A stretch of DNA of 64,000 bases from Acidovorax sp. NB1 (GTDB taxonomy: Bacteria; Pseudomonadota; Gammaproteobacteria; Burkholderiales; Burkholderiaceae_C): contig NZ_BJHU01000025.1 of the NCBI RefSeq assembly GCF_005405905.1, positions 248,001-312,000 of the forward strand, written 5' to 3'. Under the pieces are notes generated by a model that was not told the DNA's origin, made no database searches, and was given only the letters and a program-made list of their open reading frames with translations. Below are positions 8,563 through 16,785 of this stretch, in pieces (position 1 is the first letter of the stretch; every line of letters starts with the position of its first letter). The position numbers were made by a program, and so were the translations under genes.

Positions 8563-10071
8563 CTACAAGATGCCTTGCCAGAGCGCGAGCCGTGCAGGCT
8601 GCGGGCAAGGCGCGCACAACAGCGCCTCGCCGAAGTGCTGGAGAAGGGGTTCTTCACCGGCGTAGGGCGGCCACCCGGGATCACCATGGTGCGCGAACGC
8701 GACCCAGGGCTGTTGCAGGGCATCCGCCAGTGCCACGGGTGGCGTGGGCCCCGTGAGTTCCTGCCCCGTGGGCGTGTGGAGATTGCCAAAGACAAACGGC
8801 AGCTCCACCCCGTGCGCTGCGCCCAGGCGCCCGCGCCACTGCGGCGAGGACCAGGTGAACTCATAGCCATGGGCGCTGCGGGCCCAGCGGCTGGCCAGCG
8901 CGGCAATGCGCTGCGCGGGCACGCGGTAGTAGTAGTCGGACTGCATCGCGCACAGCCACTCCCCGGGCGTTTGCTGCGCGGGCGGCAGCATGTGGCGCAG
9001 GGCCTCGGCGGCACCAGGGCTCAAGCCCACATCCTGCGCAAAGGCATGGACCTGCGCCTCCGTCACCCGGTCGATGGCGCCGCCGGGCACGTGGTACAGG
9101 CGCATCTCCTGCGCGTTGCTGCCCACCAGCACCTGCAGGTCGGGCGGCTGGGCCGCCCACTGCTGCGCAAGCGCGTCCAGCGGCGGCGCGGTGAGCACCT
9201 GGCCATCGACCACGGGCCGCAGGGGAAAGAAGTTGCGCCCGCCCAGCCCGTGCTGTTGCCGCAGCGCAGGCTCGGACGCGAGCCGGTGCACGGCGCGCAG
9301 CACGGCGGTCTGCGGCGCTCCTCCCAATGCAGTCAAGGTGGGCTCCACCCCGGCCAGCGTGGCTACAGCGCGGCGCGCGGCGGCGGCTTCCTGCAAGGTC
9401 TGGCAGGCCACGCTGGGGCTTTGCAGAATGGCGCGCTGGAACAGCCCGCGCGATGCAGGCATGCCCATCAGGCAGGCCAAGGCCCCGGCACCGGCCGACT
9501 GGCCAAACACCGTGGTGCGCGTCGCATCGCCGCCCCAGGCGTGAATATGGTCGCGCACCCACTGCAGCGCCATGAGCAAGTCCAACAAGCCGCGATTGGC
9601 AGGCGCAGCCTGCTCCTCGCCCTCGAAGTGCAAAAACCCGTCAATGCCCAGCCGGTACTGCACCGACACCAGCACCACGCCCCGCCGCGCGAGCGCCGCG
9701 CCGTCGTACAGGGGCTCGCTGGCCGCACCGCGAAAGAAGCCGCCGCCATGCACCCACACCATCACGGGCAGATGCGCGCCAGGTTCAACGGGCGGCGCCC
9801 ACACGTTGACGGCCAGGCAGTCGTCGCCCCCCAGCATGGGCGCATTGGCACGCGCGGTGCGGGCCAGCTGCGGTGCCATGGGCGCGAACGCAGTGGCATC
9901 GCGCACGCCGGACCATGGCGAGGCAGGCACCGGCGCCGCAAACCGCAGCGCGCCGCGTGGCGCCTGTGCGTAGGGCATGCCACGGAAGACACGCACGCCC
10001 TCCTCCCACAGGCCGCGCAGCTGCCCGCCGTGGGTCAACGTGACCCGGGGCTCCGCAGTGCCCACCGTCAT
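8563..10071 (-). CDS. Type-B carboxylesterase (para-nitrobenzyl esterase-like)
   Basis: A 502-aa alpha/beta-hydrolase of the carboxylesterase type-B family, cleaving carboxylic esters. It starts at 10071, where ATGA overlaps the stop of the Bug gene (10068). The oxyanion hole HGGGF is at 108-112. The nucleophile elbow FGQSAGAG places Ser192. A GDDCLAVNVW motif (82-91) stands for the family's EDCLxLNVW. The likely acid is Glu in VGSNAQEMRLYH, and the likely catalytic His is in AAHGVELPFVFG. No signal peptide is seen, so it is cytoplasmic. Placed after a TetR and a binding protein, it probably hydrolyses an ester taken up by that system. Confidence 0.92.
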   Translation of the reverse strand: MTVGTAEPRVTLTHGGQLRGLWEEGVRVFRGMPYAQAPRGALRFAAPVPASPWSGVRDATAFAPMAPQLARTARANAPMLGGDDCLAVNVWAPPVEPGAHLPVMVWVHGGGFFRGAASEPLYDGAALARRGVVLVSVQYRLGIDGFLHFEGEEQAAPANRGLLDLLMALQWVRDHIHAWGGDATRTTVFGQSAGAGALACLMGMPASRGLFQRAILQSPSVACQTLQEAAAARRAVATLAGVEPTLTALGGAPQTAVLRAVHRLASEPALRQQHGLGGRNFFPLRPVVDGQVLTAPPLDALAQQWAAQPPDLQVLVGSNAQEMRLYHVPGGAIDRVTEAQVHAFAQDVGLSPGAAEALRHMLPPAQQTPGEWLCAMQSDYYYRVPAQRIAALASRWARSAHGYEFTWSSPQWRGRLGAAHGVELPFVFGNLHTPTGQELTGPTPPVALADALQQPWVAFAHHGDPGWPPYAGEEPLLQHFGEALLCAPCPQPARLALWQGIL

Positions 10072-11066
10072 TCGGTGGCCAGTCCCAGCTTGTCGATCAG
10101 CGGGCGCCAAATGGCCGCATCGCGGGCCGCCCAGGCGCGCGCATCGGCCGGTGCGGTGGCAGTGAGCGTGACGTTCATGGCTTCGAGGCGGGACTTGTAC
10201 TGCGCATCGCCACCCCGGCATTTCTCTGTGGCGGCATTGAGCCGGTTCAGCAACTCAGGCGGCGTGCCGGCCTTGGCCACCACGGCAATCCACGCGGGCC
10301 GCGCCAGGTCGCTGGCAGCGGGCAGGGCCTCGGCGATGGTGGGCACATCGGGCAGCAAGGGCGAGCGCTGCGCACCAAACAGCGCCAGCGGCACCAGCTT
10401 GCCCGCCTTGACCTGTGCGGCCGCCGTGCCAATCACCAGCGTCATCGCATGGATCTGCTGGCCCATGAGCGCGGTAAGGCCTGCACCCTCGCCCACAAAG
10501 GGCACATGGGTGCCGGGCACGCCCAGCTTTTCGACGAGCGCAGAGGTCAGCAGGTGCGCTGGGCTGCCCTTGCCCGGCGAACCGAAGTTGATACCGCCCG
10601 GCGTGGAGCGCGCCAGCTTCTGCAGATCCGCCAGGCTGGCAATGCCCTGCCCTGCGGGCACAGCCAGCACCAGCGGTGACGTGCCCAGCACAGCCACGCC
10701 GTCAAAGTCGCGCAGAGGGTCATACGGCTGCTGCTTGTAGACATAGGGCGTGATGGTCATCTGCGACATGCCGATGCTCAGCAGGTTGTAGCCATCTGCA
10801 GGCTGGGCCTTGAGGTAGTTGACGGCCAGGATGCCGTTGGCCCCGGGCTTGTTCTGCACCACCACGGGCTGGCCCAGCTCGCGCGCGGCGCAATCAGCCC
10901 ACACGCGGGTCATCGCGTCCGAACCGCTGCCCGGCGGCTGCTGGGCGATGAGCTGGATGGGCTTGGCCGGGTAGGCCGCAGACTGCTGCGCGTGGGCGCT
11001 GCCGGCCGCACAGGCCAGAGCGGCGAGCGCGAGGAAGCGCGGAGCGCGCGCAGGGGCTGAGGTCAT
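10068..11066 (-). CDS. Bug-family (TctC-like) tripartite tricarboxylate transporter binding protein
   Basis: A 332-aa periplasmic receptor of the Bug family, expanded in Burkholderiales. The start at 11066 is preceded by AGGAGA. The signal peptide is residues 1-26 (LALAALACAAGSAHAQ). Bug landmarks are YPAKPIQLIAQQPPGSGSDAMTR, VVVQNKPGANGILAV, INFGSPGKGSPAHL and LLPDVPTIAEALP. No TctA/TctB membrane genes are nearby, a common situation for orphan Bug proteins that borrow or signal through shared transporters. Coupled by ATGA overlap to the esterase gene and preceded by a TetR regulator, suggesting capture of an ester or carboxylate. Confidence 0.92.
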   Translation of the reverse strand: MTSAPARAPRFLALAALACAAGSAHAQQSAAYPAKPIQLIAQQPPGSGSDAMTRVWADCAARELGQPVVVQNKPGANGILAVNYLKAQPADGYNLLSIGMSQMTITPYVYKQQPYDPLRDFDGVAVLGTSPLVLAVPAGQGIASLADLQKLARSTPGGINFGSPGKGSPAHLLTSALVEKLGVPGTHVPFVGEGAGLTALMGQQIHAMTLVIGTAAAQVKAGKLVPLALFGAQRSPLLPDVPTIAEALPAASDLARPAWIAVVAKAGTPPELLNRLNAATEKCRGGDAQYKSRLEAMNVTLTATAPADARAWAARDAAIWRPLIDKLGLATE

Positions 11067-11164
11067 GGTGTGTCTCCTGGTGATGTTTTCTGCAAGGGAT
11101 GCCCGAGTGGCGCGGCGTGCAGGCGGTACGTGCCGCACACCCCACGGGCAGACAAAGAGGGGCG

Positions 11165-11839
11165 TCAGCGGCGGCGTGTGCGCGCCTCGGTAGGCGCAAC
11201 AGCGGCTTCGCACCTGGCGGCAATCCATTCGGCCAGGCAGTCCAGTTGCGCCTGCTGGGCAGCATCGGTCACGGTGGGCGGTGCAGGGGCAAACAACTGC
11301 AGCAGCCCGAGCCCGCGCAGCGACGACAGCACCAGGCCCAGCAGGCCGTCGCGGTCGGGCTCTGCCGCCAGCTCGGGGAAGGCCGTGAAGAAGCCTTCGT
11401 GCATGCGGGCCTGCACGCTCTGGCGCAGCTCGGCAATGTGGCCTAGCACCTCGGGCTGATTGCGACAGCCCAGGTAGATGTTCCAGGCCACAATGAAACG
11501 CGGCTGCGCATAGACCAGGTTCCACACGGCCTGCACAAACTTCGTAGCCCGCTCGCGCGCTGGCAGCGCCGGGCTGGGCCAGAGTTCGCCCGAGCGCACG
11601 GTGGACTCGATCAGCTCGCTGAGCACATTCATCATCAGCACCGCTTTCGATTCGAAATGGTGCTGCACCGCGCCCGAGGTCATGCCCGCCGACTTGGCCA
11701 GCTCGTGGATGGACATCTCCTCCAGGCTGCGATGCTGGATCACATCGATGGCCGTGGCAATCAGGTGCTGGCGCGTGGCAGCGCTGCGCTCGGCATGGGT
11801 GCGGCGCGCTCCTGTCTTGGGGGAAACACGGTGGTTCAT
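11165..11839 (-). CDS. TetR-family transcriptional regulator
   Basis: A 224-aa one-component repressor. The N-terminal DNA-binding domain (about 20-70) reads TRQHLIATAIDVIQHRSLEEMSIHELAKSAGMTSGAVQHHFESKAVLM, the canonical TetR helix-turn-helix with Tyr-to-His variation in the H-F-x-x-K motif. The C-terminal helical ligand domain holds IVAWNIYLGCRNQPEV. It heads the operon with the Bug receptor and the esterase, and the inverted repeat at 11854-11875 lies directly upstream. It probably senses the substrate or product of that pathway. The basic C-terminal tail TEARTRRR is unremarkable. Confidence 0.93.
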   Translation of the reverse strand: MNHRVSPKTGARRTHAERSAATRQHLIATAIDVIQHRSLEEMSIHELAKSAGMTSGAVQHHFESKAVLMMNVLSELIESTVRSGELWPSPALPARERATKFVQAVWNLVYAQPRFIVAWNIYLGCRNQPEVLGHIAELRQSVQARMHEGFFTAFPELAAEPDRDGLLGLVLSSLRGLGLLQLFAPAPPTVTDAAQQAQLDCLAEWIAARCEAAVAPTEARTRRR

Positions 11840-11853
11840 GGCGTTTTCACAAT

Positions 11854-11875
11854 ATACATTTCAAACGTAATGTAT
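11854..11875. promoter_or_regulatory. TetR operator, 22-bp palindrome
   Basis: ATACATT-N8-AATGTAT, a perfect 7-bp inverted repeat, 15-36 bp upstream of the tetR start codon in an otherwise AT-poor genome. Size and spacing match dimeric TetR operators. It lies in the 170-bp divergent region shared with the GlcD-like gene, so it may control both directions. Confidence 0.7.
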
Positions 11876-12009
11876 TTACGCGACTCCTGACCAGCAAGCC
11901 CGTGAATACCCGCATCCCCAGCCGGGCCCAAGGTCGATCACCCAGCACCCGACCACGGGGCCGAACCTAGAATGCTTCTCACTGACCGCACCCACCGGAG
12001 ACACACACC

Positions 12010-13434
12010 ATGAACGCCCCCACCGCTGCCGCCCACCTGCTGCCCGAAATCCAACTGCGCAACGTGCCCCAGGCACTCATCGATGCGCTGCAGGCCCGCT
12101 TCGGGGCGCAGTGCTCGCTGGCCCAGGCCGTGCGCGAGCAGCACGGGCGCGACGAAGGCTCGCTGCAGGCCCCGCCACCCAGCGCCGTGGTGTTTGCCGA
12201 AAACACGCAGGACGTGGCCGATGCGGTCAAGCTGGCCAGCCAGTACGACGTGCCCGTGATCCCCTACGGCGCGGGCTCGTCGCTCGAAGGCCATCTGCTG
12301 GCCGTGCAGGGCGGCATCAGCATTGACGTGAGCCGCATGAACCAGGTGCTCAGCATCAACGCCGAAGACCTCACGGTGACCGTGCAGCCCGGCATCACGC
12401 GCAAGCAGCTCAACGAAGCCATCAAGGACACCGGCCTGTTTTTCCCCATCGACCCCGGCGCCGACGCCAGCATCGGCGGCATGTGCGCCACGCGCGCCAG
12501 CGGCACCAACGCCGTGCGCTACGGCACCATGCGCGAGAACGTGCTGGCGCTGGAGGTGGTCACCGCCAGCGGCGAAGTCATCCACACCGGCACCCGTGCC
12601 AAGAAGAGCAGCGCGGGCTACGACCTCACGCGCCTGATGGTGGGCAGCGAAGGCACGCTGGGCATCATGACCGAGATCACCGTGCGCCTGTACCCGCTGC
12701 CCGAGGCGGTGAGCGCCGCCATCTGCTCCTTCCCCAGCATCGAAGCGGCCGTGCGCACCACCATCCAGATCATCCAGATCGGTGTGCCGATTGCGCGCGT
12801 GGAACTCATCGACCACCACACCGTGCGCATGGTGAACGCGCACAGCAAGCTGACCCTGCGCGAGGAGCCCATGCTGCTCATGGAGTTCCACGGCTCGCCC
12901 GCCAGCGTGAAGGAACAGGCCGAAATGGTGCAAGACATCGCCAGCGAATTTGGCGGCCAGGCCTTTGAATGGGCCAGCACTCCCGAAGAACGCACGCGCC
13001 TGTGGACCGCCCGGCACAACGCCTACTTCGCCGCCGTGCAAAGCCGCCCCGGCTGCCGCGCCATCAGCACCGACACCTGCGTGCCCATCAGCCGCCTGGC
13101 CGACTGCCTGCTCGAATCGGTGGACGAGGTCGAAGCCAGCGGCATCCCCTACTTCCTCGTCGGCCACGTGGGCGACGGCAACTTCCACTTCGGCTACCTC
13201 ATCGACCCGAACAGCGCCGAAGAACGCACCAAGGCCGAGGCCATGAACCACACCCTGGTCGCCCGGGCCCTGAGCATGGGCGGCACCTGCACGGGTGAGC
13301 ATGGTGTGGGCATCCACAAAATGGGCTTTTTGCTGGACGAAACCGGCACCGGCGCGGTGGACATGATGCGCGCCATCAAACGCGCACTGGACCCGAAGAA
13401 CATCCTGAATCCGGGGAAAATTTTCACCCTGTAA
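12010..13434 (+). CDS. FAD-linked oxidase, D-lactate dehydrogenase / GlcD type
   Basis: A 474-aa flavoprotein oxidising a 2-hydroxy acid (D-lactate, glycolate or similar) and passing electrons to quinone or cytochrome c. The FAD-binding PCMH domain occupies about residues 55-235 (IPYGAGSSLEGHLLAVQGGISID, DPGADASIGGMCATRASG, TGTRAKKSSAGYDLTRLMVGSEGTLGI). The C-terminal FAD-oxidase domain contains HVGDGNFHFG with catalytic/metal histidines, then TCTGEHGVGIHK and NPGKIF at the end. The single-subunit layout without GlcE/GlcF partners favours the LDHD-like class. Divergent from the tetR operon. A 54-bp repeat starts 3 nt after its stop. Confidence 0.92.
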   Translation: MNAPTAAAHLLPEIQLRNVPQALIDALQARFGAQCSLAQAVREQHGRDEGSLQAPPPSAVVFAENTQDVADAVKLASQYDVPVIPYGAGSSLEGHLLAVQGGISIDVSRMNQVLSINAEDLTVTVQPGITRKQLNEAIKDTGLFFPIDPGADASIGGMCATRASGTNAVRYGTMRENVLALEVVTASGEVIHTGTRAKKSSAGYDLTRLMVGSEGTLGIMTEITVRLYPLPEAVSAAICSFPSIEAAVRTTIQIIQIGVPIARVELIDHHTVRMVNAHSKLTLREEPMLLMEFHGSPASVKEQAEMVQDIASEFGGQAFEWASTPEERTRLWTARHNAYFAAVQSRPGCRAISTDTCVPISRLADCLLESVDEVEASGIPYFLVGHVGDGNFHFGYLIDPNSAEERTKAEAMNHTLVARALSMGGTCTGEHGVGIHKMGFLLDETGTGAVDMMRAIKRALDPKNILNPGKIFTL

Positions 13435-13436
13435 TT

Positions 13437-13490
13437 GCTACTCTATTGATAGCAATAAATTCAATATTAATAGGCGGAAGCGGCTATTTT
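13437..13490 (+). repeat. 54-bp intergenic element, copy 2
   Basis: GCTAC-N7-ATAGC at 13437-13453 (within a longer perfect stem ATTGCTA/TAGCAAT at 13434-13456), an AT-rich middle, then TAGGCGGAAGCGGCTATTTT at 13471-13490. It lies immediately behind the GlcD-like gene in the same orientation. Confidence 0.65.
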
Positions 13491-13609
13491 TATTGAGATT
13501 CTGACAGGCCTCTGCGGGTGCGGAGTGCCTGGGCAATGCGCCCGCTGCTGCCACCCCATTGTCAGCAACATCGCCTACCCTGCACATTCCCGCAGCCCTC
13601 ACATGCTCC

Positions 13610-13978
13610 ATGGCCACACGTTCTGTCCCCGCACTGCTTGAAGACATCCGCTTCCTCGGCGAAACCCAGTACGCCATCGTGCAGGCCGTGCGCGCCCTGG
13701 TGCTGCAGCCGCCCTTTGAGGCACCCACGGAAGAGGTGAAGTACGGCGGCATTCTGTTTGCTGCGCAGGGGGTGTCGTTCTGCGGCGTGTTCGCCTACCA
13801 GGGGCATGTGTCGGTGGAGTTCGGGCAGGGCGCGCGCATCAGCGACCCCTTCGGCCACCTGGAGGGGGCGGGCAAGGGGCGCAGGCACCTGAAGCTGCGC
13901 TCTATCGACGAACTGGCGCACAAGCAACTGGCGCAGTACCTGCCACTGGCGCTGGAAGCAGCGCGGGCAAACACATAG
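13610..13978 (+). CDS. DUF1801 domain protein
   Basis: A 122-aa protein matching the DUF1801 (YdhG-like) pattern: the expected EEVKYGGILF, then CGVFAYQGHVSVEFGQGA, then DPFGHLEGAGKGRRHLKLRS near the C-terminus. No biochemical role is established for the family. The first in-frame ATG at 13610 was taken as the start; a TTG at 13559 would add 17 residues with no family support. There is no obvious Shine-Dalgarno. Stand-alone gene, 82 nt before the phosphoesterase gene on the same strand. Confidence 0.8.
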   Translation: MATRSVPALLEDIRFLGETQYAIVQAVRALVLQPPFEAPTEEVKYGGILFAAQGVSFCGVFAYQGHVSVEFGQGARISDPFGHLEGAGKGRRHLKLRSIDELAHKQLAQYLPLALEAARANT

Positions 13979-14059
13979 GATGTGCGGCACACGTACAGCG
14001 GTACACGCGGCAGCGTGTCGCCGTGCTGACCCGCAAACCACCCACAACATGGCATCCCC

Positions 14060-14800
14060 ATGCGCATCGCTTTTGTCTCGGACACCCACGGCAACCTCAC
14101 GGCGCTCGAAGCCGTAGCGGCGGACATCACGCGCCGGGGCGCCGACCGTGTGGTCAACCTGGGCGACAACCTCTCGGGCCCGCTGCTGCCGCGCGAGACG
14201 GCACAGTGGCTCATGGCGTCGGACTGGCTCTCGCTGGCGGGCAACCACGAGCGCCAGGTGCTGCAGCTGCGCCCAGGCCACGGTGGCGCATCAGACCAGT
14301 ACGCGCATGCGCAACTCACCGAGGCGGAGTTCACCTGGATGCGCAGCCTGACCCACACCCTGCGCCTGGACGATGACGTGCTGCTGTGCCACGGCTCGCC
14401 GCGCAGCGACCATGAATACCTGCTCGAAACGCTGGACGGCTGCACGGTGCGCGCCGCCACCCCGGCCGAGATCGACGAGCGCCTGTCGGGCCAATACGCC
14501 CCGCTGATTGCCTGCGGCCACACCCATGTGCCGCGCCAGGTGCGTCTGGGAGCGGGCGTTTTGCTGGTCAACCCCGGCAGCGTGGGCCTGCAGGCCTACA
14601 GTGACGACCACCCTGTGGCCCATAAAGTAGAAAACGGCACGCCGGATGCGTGTTACGCCATCGCGGAGCGGACGGCACAAGGCTGGCAGGTGGCGCACCA
14701 CCGGGTGCCTTACGACCACGAACCCATGGCGCTGCTGGCACAACGGAATGGACGGCCCGAATGGGCCCACGCGCTGCGCACGGGCTACATGCCGGTGTGA
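14060..14800 (+). CDS. Calcineurin-like metallophosphoesterase (YfcE/MJ0936 type)
   Basis: A 246-aa binuclear-metal phosphoesterase that would cleave phosphomono- or phosphodiesters. All family motifs are present in order: D8-x-H10 in FVSDTHGN, GDN (35-37), GNHE (61-64), the histidine in LLCHGSPRSDHEY, and GHTHVPR. The protein is a little longer than YfcE-type enzymes owing to the C-terminal segment. It is flanked by a DUF1801 gene upstream and convergent with the ABM gene. The substrate is unknown. The N-terminus MRIAFVSDTHGN begins at the first beta strand, which fixes the start. Confidence 0.9.
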   Translation: MRIAFVSDTHGNLTALEAVAADITRRGADRVVNLGDNLSGPLLPRETAQWLMASDWLSLAGNHERQVLQLRPGHGGASDQYAHAQLTEAEFTWMRSLTHTLRLDDDVLLCHGSPRSDHEYLLETLDGCTVRAATPAEIDERLSGQYAPLIACGHTHVPRQVRLGAGVLLVNPGSVGLQAYSDDHPVAHKVENGTPDACYAIAERTAQGWQVAHHRVPYDHEPMALLAQRNGRPEWAHALRTGYMPV

Positions 14801-14856
14801 GCGCCTGTTTGCGATCTCGCAGGGGTCGCAAACAGGCTGCTGGGACCTGCGCGCGG

Positions 14857-15201
14857 TCAACCGTGCACCGTACGGGAATCGGCGGGCGCCTGTGCCCGGT
14901 CGTTCATGCCGTAGTCACGCACCACCGCCGCCACGCGCAGCCGGTAGTCGGCAAACACATGGTCTCGCCCGGCCGCCTGGGTGCTGCGGTGCGCCTCTTG
15001 CTGGCGCCAGCGGGCCACGGCCTCATCGTCGCGCCAGAAGGACAGCGACAGCAGCTTGCCGGGCTCGCTCAGGCTTTCAAAGCGCTCGATGGAAACGAAG
15101 CCGTCCACCTGCTCCAGCACCGGACGCAACGCTGCGGCCGCGCCCAGATAGGCGTCCTGCTGGCCGTGCGCAGGCGTGACCTCGAAGATCACCGCCATCA
15201 T
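14857..15201 (-). CDS. ABM-domain (antibiotic biosynthesis monooxygenase-like) protein
   Basis: A 114-aa dimeric alpha-beta barrel protein of the ABM family, cofactor-free monooxygenases or small-molecule-binding folds. It shows the typical layout: [16 protein letters not shown], then a loop to [39 protein letters not shown]. The start codon overlaps the stop of the NIPSNAP gene as ATGA (15198-15201). Both products are dimeric alpha-beta barrels, so they may act on the same compound. Expression is likely controlled by the divergent ArsR-like regulator. Confidence 0.85.
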   Translation of the reverse strand: MMAVIFEVTPAHGQQDAYLGAAAALRPVLEQVDGFVSIERFESLSEPGKLLSLSFWRDDEAVARWRQQEAHRSTQAAGRDHVFADYRLRVAAVVRDYGMNDRAQAPADSRTVHG

Positions 15202-15542
15202 GTGGTGGCCCCCTGTGGGTGGGCGGGCAGGCCCAGTGTGCCTTCCACCCCCTGGGTGAAGCTGCGCTCCTCGCGCAGGATGAAACGCTTCTTCTGCGCC
15301 AGCGCGAAGTTGGCGCGGCCTTCGGGGTCGGCGCGCAGGCGCGCGCGGTAGGCCTCGTAGGCGGCCAGCGAGTCAAAGCCGATCAGGCCCCAGGCCTCGT
15401 AATTGCTGCCTTCATGCGGCAGAAAGTAGCCCAGCAGGTGGCCGCCGCAGCGGGGAATGATCTGGCCCCAGCGGCGCGCGTATTCGGCAAACGCGTCGCG
15501 CTGGAAGGGGTCGATCTCGTAGCGGATGAAGCAGGTAATCAT
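15198..15542 (-). CDS. NIPSNAP family protein
   Basis: A 114-aa protein with the NIPSNAP ferredoxin-like fold: [74 protein letters not shown]. The start at 15542 gives the exact family N-terminus; a longer in-frame reading upstream runs into the regulator promoter and was dropped. Members are proposed to bind or process small or aromatic compounds; no precise activity is known. It is the first gene of a two-gene unit with the ABM gene, divergent from an ArsR-like regulator gene with an operator between. Confidence 0.87.
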   Translation of the reverse strand: MITCFIRYEIDPFQRDAFAEYARRWGQIIPRCGGHLLGYFLPHEGSNYEAWGLIGFDSLAAYEAYRARLRADPEGRANFALAQKKRFILREERSFTQGVEGTLGLPAHPQGATT

Positions 15543-15599
15543 GGGGTTCCAAAGTCTGGGATTGGCAAGGGCTTCACGATAGGCCGTTGACGGGCAGAG

Positions 15600-15623
15600 A
15601 TGGTTCGCCCAAGATCGAACCAT
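15600..15623. promoter_or_regulatory. Operator palindrome overlapping the arsR-like start codon
   Basis: ATGGTTCG-N8-CGAACCAT, a perfect 8-bp inverted repeat of 24 bp total. Its right arm contains the first two bases of the regulator's ATG (15622). Arms and spacing fit a dimeric winged-helix regulator. It could simultaneously block the regulator's own translation/transcription start and the divergent NIPSNAP-ABM promoter. Confidence 0.65.
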
Positions 15624-16338
15624 GAAAGACGGCCCCCACATCGCGCGCATTGCCGCGCTCATCGGCGACAGCGCGCGCGCCGAAGTCCTCACCGCCCTGA
15701 TGGCCGACCGCGCGCTCACGGCCACCGAGCTGGCCGACCTTGCGGGCGTGACCAAGCAGACCATCAGCGCCCACCTCGCCAAGCTGCTGGATGCCGGCCT
15801 GATCGCCGTGGAAAGCCAGGGCCGCCACCGCTACTTCCGGCTGGCAGACCGCGATGTGGCGCACCTGCTGGAGTCATTGATGAACGTGGCGTTCCGCGCC
15901 GGTGCCGTGCGCCTGCGCGCCAGCCCCCGGGAGCCCGCGCTGCGCCGCGCGCGCATGTGCTACGACCACCTGGCGGGTGAGGTGGGCGTGCAGTTTTATG
16001 AAGCGCTGTTGCACCAGGGCATGCTGCAGGCCACGCCCCAGGGGGCGGCCCTCACGCCCACTGGTACGCAATGGTTTGCCCAAGTAGGGATCGACACCTC
16101 CACGCTGGGGCAGCAGCGGCGCATGGTGTGTCGCCCTTGCCTGGACTGGAGCGAGCGCCGCCACCACCTGGGCGGCGCCCTGGGCGCGGCGCTGCTGCAG
16201 CGCCTCTTCGACGGGGGATGGGCCCGCCGCGCGCAAGGCTCGCGCGTGGTGCACTTCACTCCCAAGGGCGAGCTGGCGCTGCGCCAGTGGCTGGCCACTG
16301 ACCCGGATGTCCAGCACCACCGCCCCGCACCATGCTGA
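15622..16338 (+). CDS. ArsR-like helix-turn-helix regulator with C-terminal extension
   Basis: A 238-aa winged-helix regulator. Residues about 8-85 form the ArsR domain ([68 protein letters not shown]). The classical ArsR metal-box cysteines are missing, arguing against metal sensing. A C-terminal half of about 140 residues holds a possible Cys cluster ([34 protein letters not shown]), which could bind a metal or redox cue. It is divergent from NIPSNAP-ABM with a palindrome over the start codon. It overlaps ynfA by 7 nt. Confidence 0.9.
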   Translation: MKDGPHIARIAALIGDSARAEVLTALMADRALTATELADLAGVTKQTISAHLAKLLDAGLIAVESQGRHRYFRLADRDVAHLLESLMNVAFRAGAVRLRASPREPALRRARMCYDHLAGEVGVQFYEALLHQGMLQATPQGAALTPTGTQWFAQVGIDTSTLGQQRRMVCRPCLDWSERRHHLGGALGAALLQRLFDGGWARRAQGSRVVHFTPKGELALRQWLATDPDVQHHRPAPC

Positions 16339-16658
16339 AAACACTGCTGCTTTTCATCGCCACGGCCCTCGCCGAAATCGTGGGCTGCTACCTGCCTTGG
16401 CTGTGGCTCAAACACGGCAAACCGCTGTGGCTGCTGCTGCCTGCGGCCGCCAGCCTGGCGCTGTTTGCCTGGCTGCTCACGCTGCACGACACTGCGGGCG
16501 CAGGCCGCGTGTATGCGGCCTACGGCGGTGTCTACATCGGGGTGGCGCTGGCCTGGCTGTGGGCGGTGGATGGCATCCGCCCCACGGCGTGGGATGTGGC
16601 GGGCGTGCTGGTCACGCTGGCGGGCATGGCGATCATCATGCTGCAGCCGATGAAATGA
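16332..16658 (+). CDS. ynfA: YnfA family (UPF0060) inner-membrane protein
   Basis: A 108-aa, four-helix membrane protein that aligns colinearly by eye with E. coli YnfA: the N-terminus [27 protein letters not shown], the [20 protein letters not shown] core and a third/fourth helix ending IIMLQPMK. The family is related to small multidrug-resistance exporters and has been linked to drug efflux in some species. It overlaps the end of the ArsR-like gene by 7 nt, so the two are probably co-translated; whether it belongs functionally with that regulator is inference. Confidence 0.92.
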   Translation: MLKTLLLFIATALAEIVGCYLPWLWLKHGKPLWLLLPAAASLALFAWLLTLHDTAGAGRVYAAYGGVYIGVALAWLWAVDGIRPTAWDVAGVLVTLAGMAIIMLQPMK

Positions 16659-16661
16659 ATG

Positions 16662-16765
16662 CCCCCCTGAGTCGCCTCCGGCGCCTTCCCTCCAGGGGGG
16701 ACGCACCCGGTGGCCCGGCAAAGCCGGTTCCACGGGTGCACTGGCATGGGTCGCGCCAGCTTCGA
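16662..16765 (+). repeat. GC-rich gene-end repeat, copy B
   Basis: Starts 3 nt after the ynfA stop: CCCCCCTGAGTCGCCTCCGG, CGCCTTCCC, a short CCCTCC/GGGGGG stem, then a tail ending near CTGGCATGGGTCGCGCC. The 5' module is the same as copies A, C and D. The ABC binding-protein gene converges from the right and stops at 16786. Confidence 0.55.
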
Positions 16766-16785
16766 AGGCTGCGGCGCCAAAGGGC

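Noticed and set aside
15600..15623. tRNA-like fragment (GGTTCG...CGAACC)
   Set aside because: It is only an operator-like palindrome; there is no acceptor stem, anticodon arm or CCA region.
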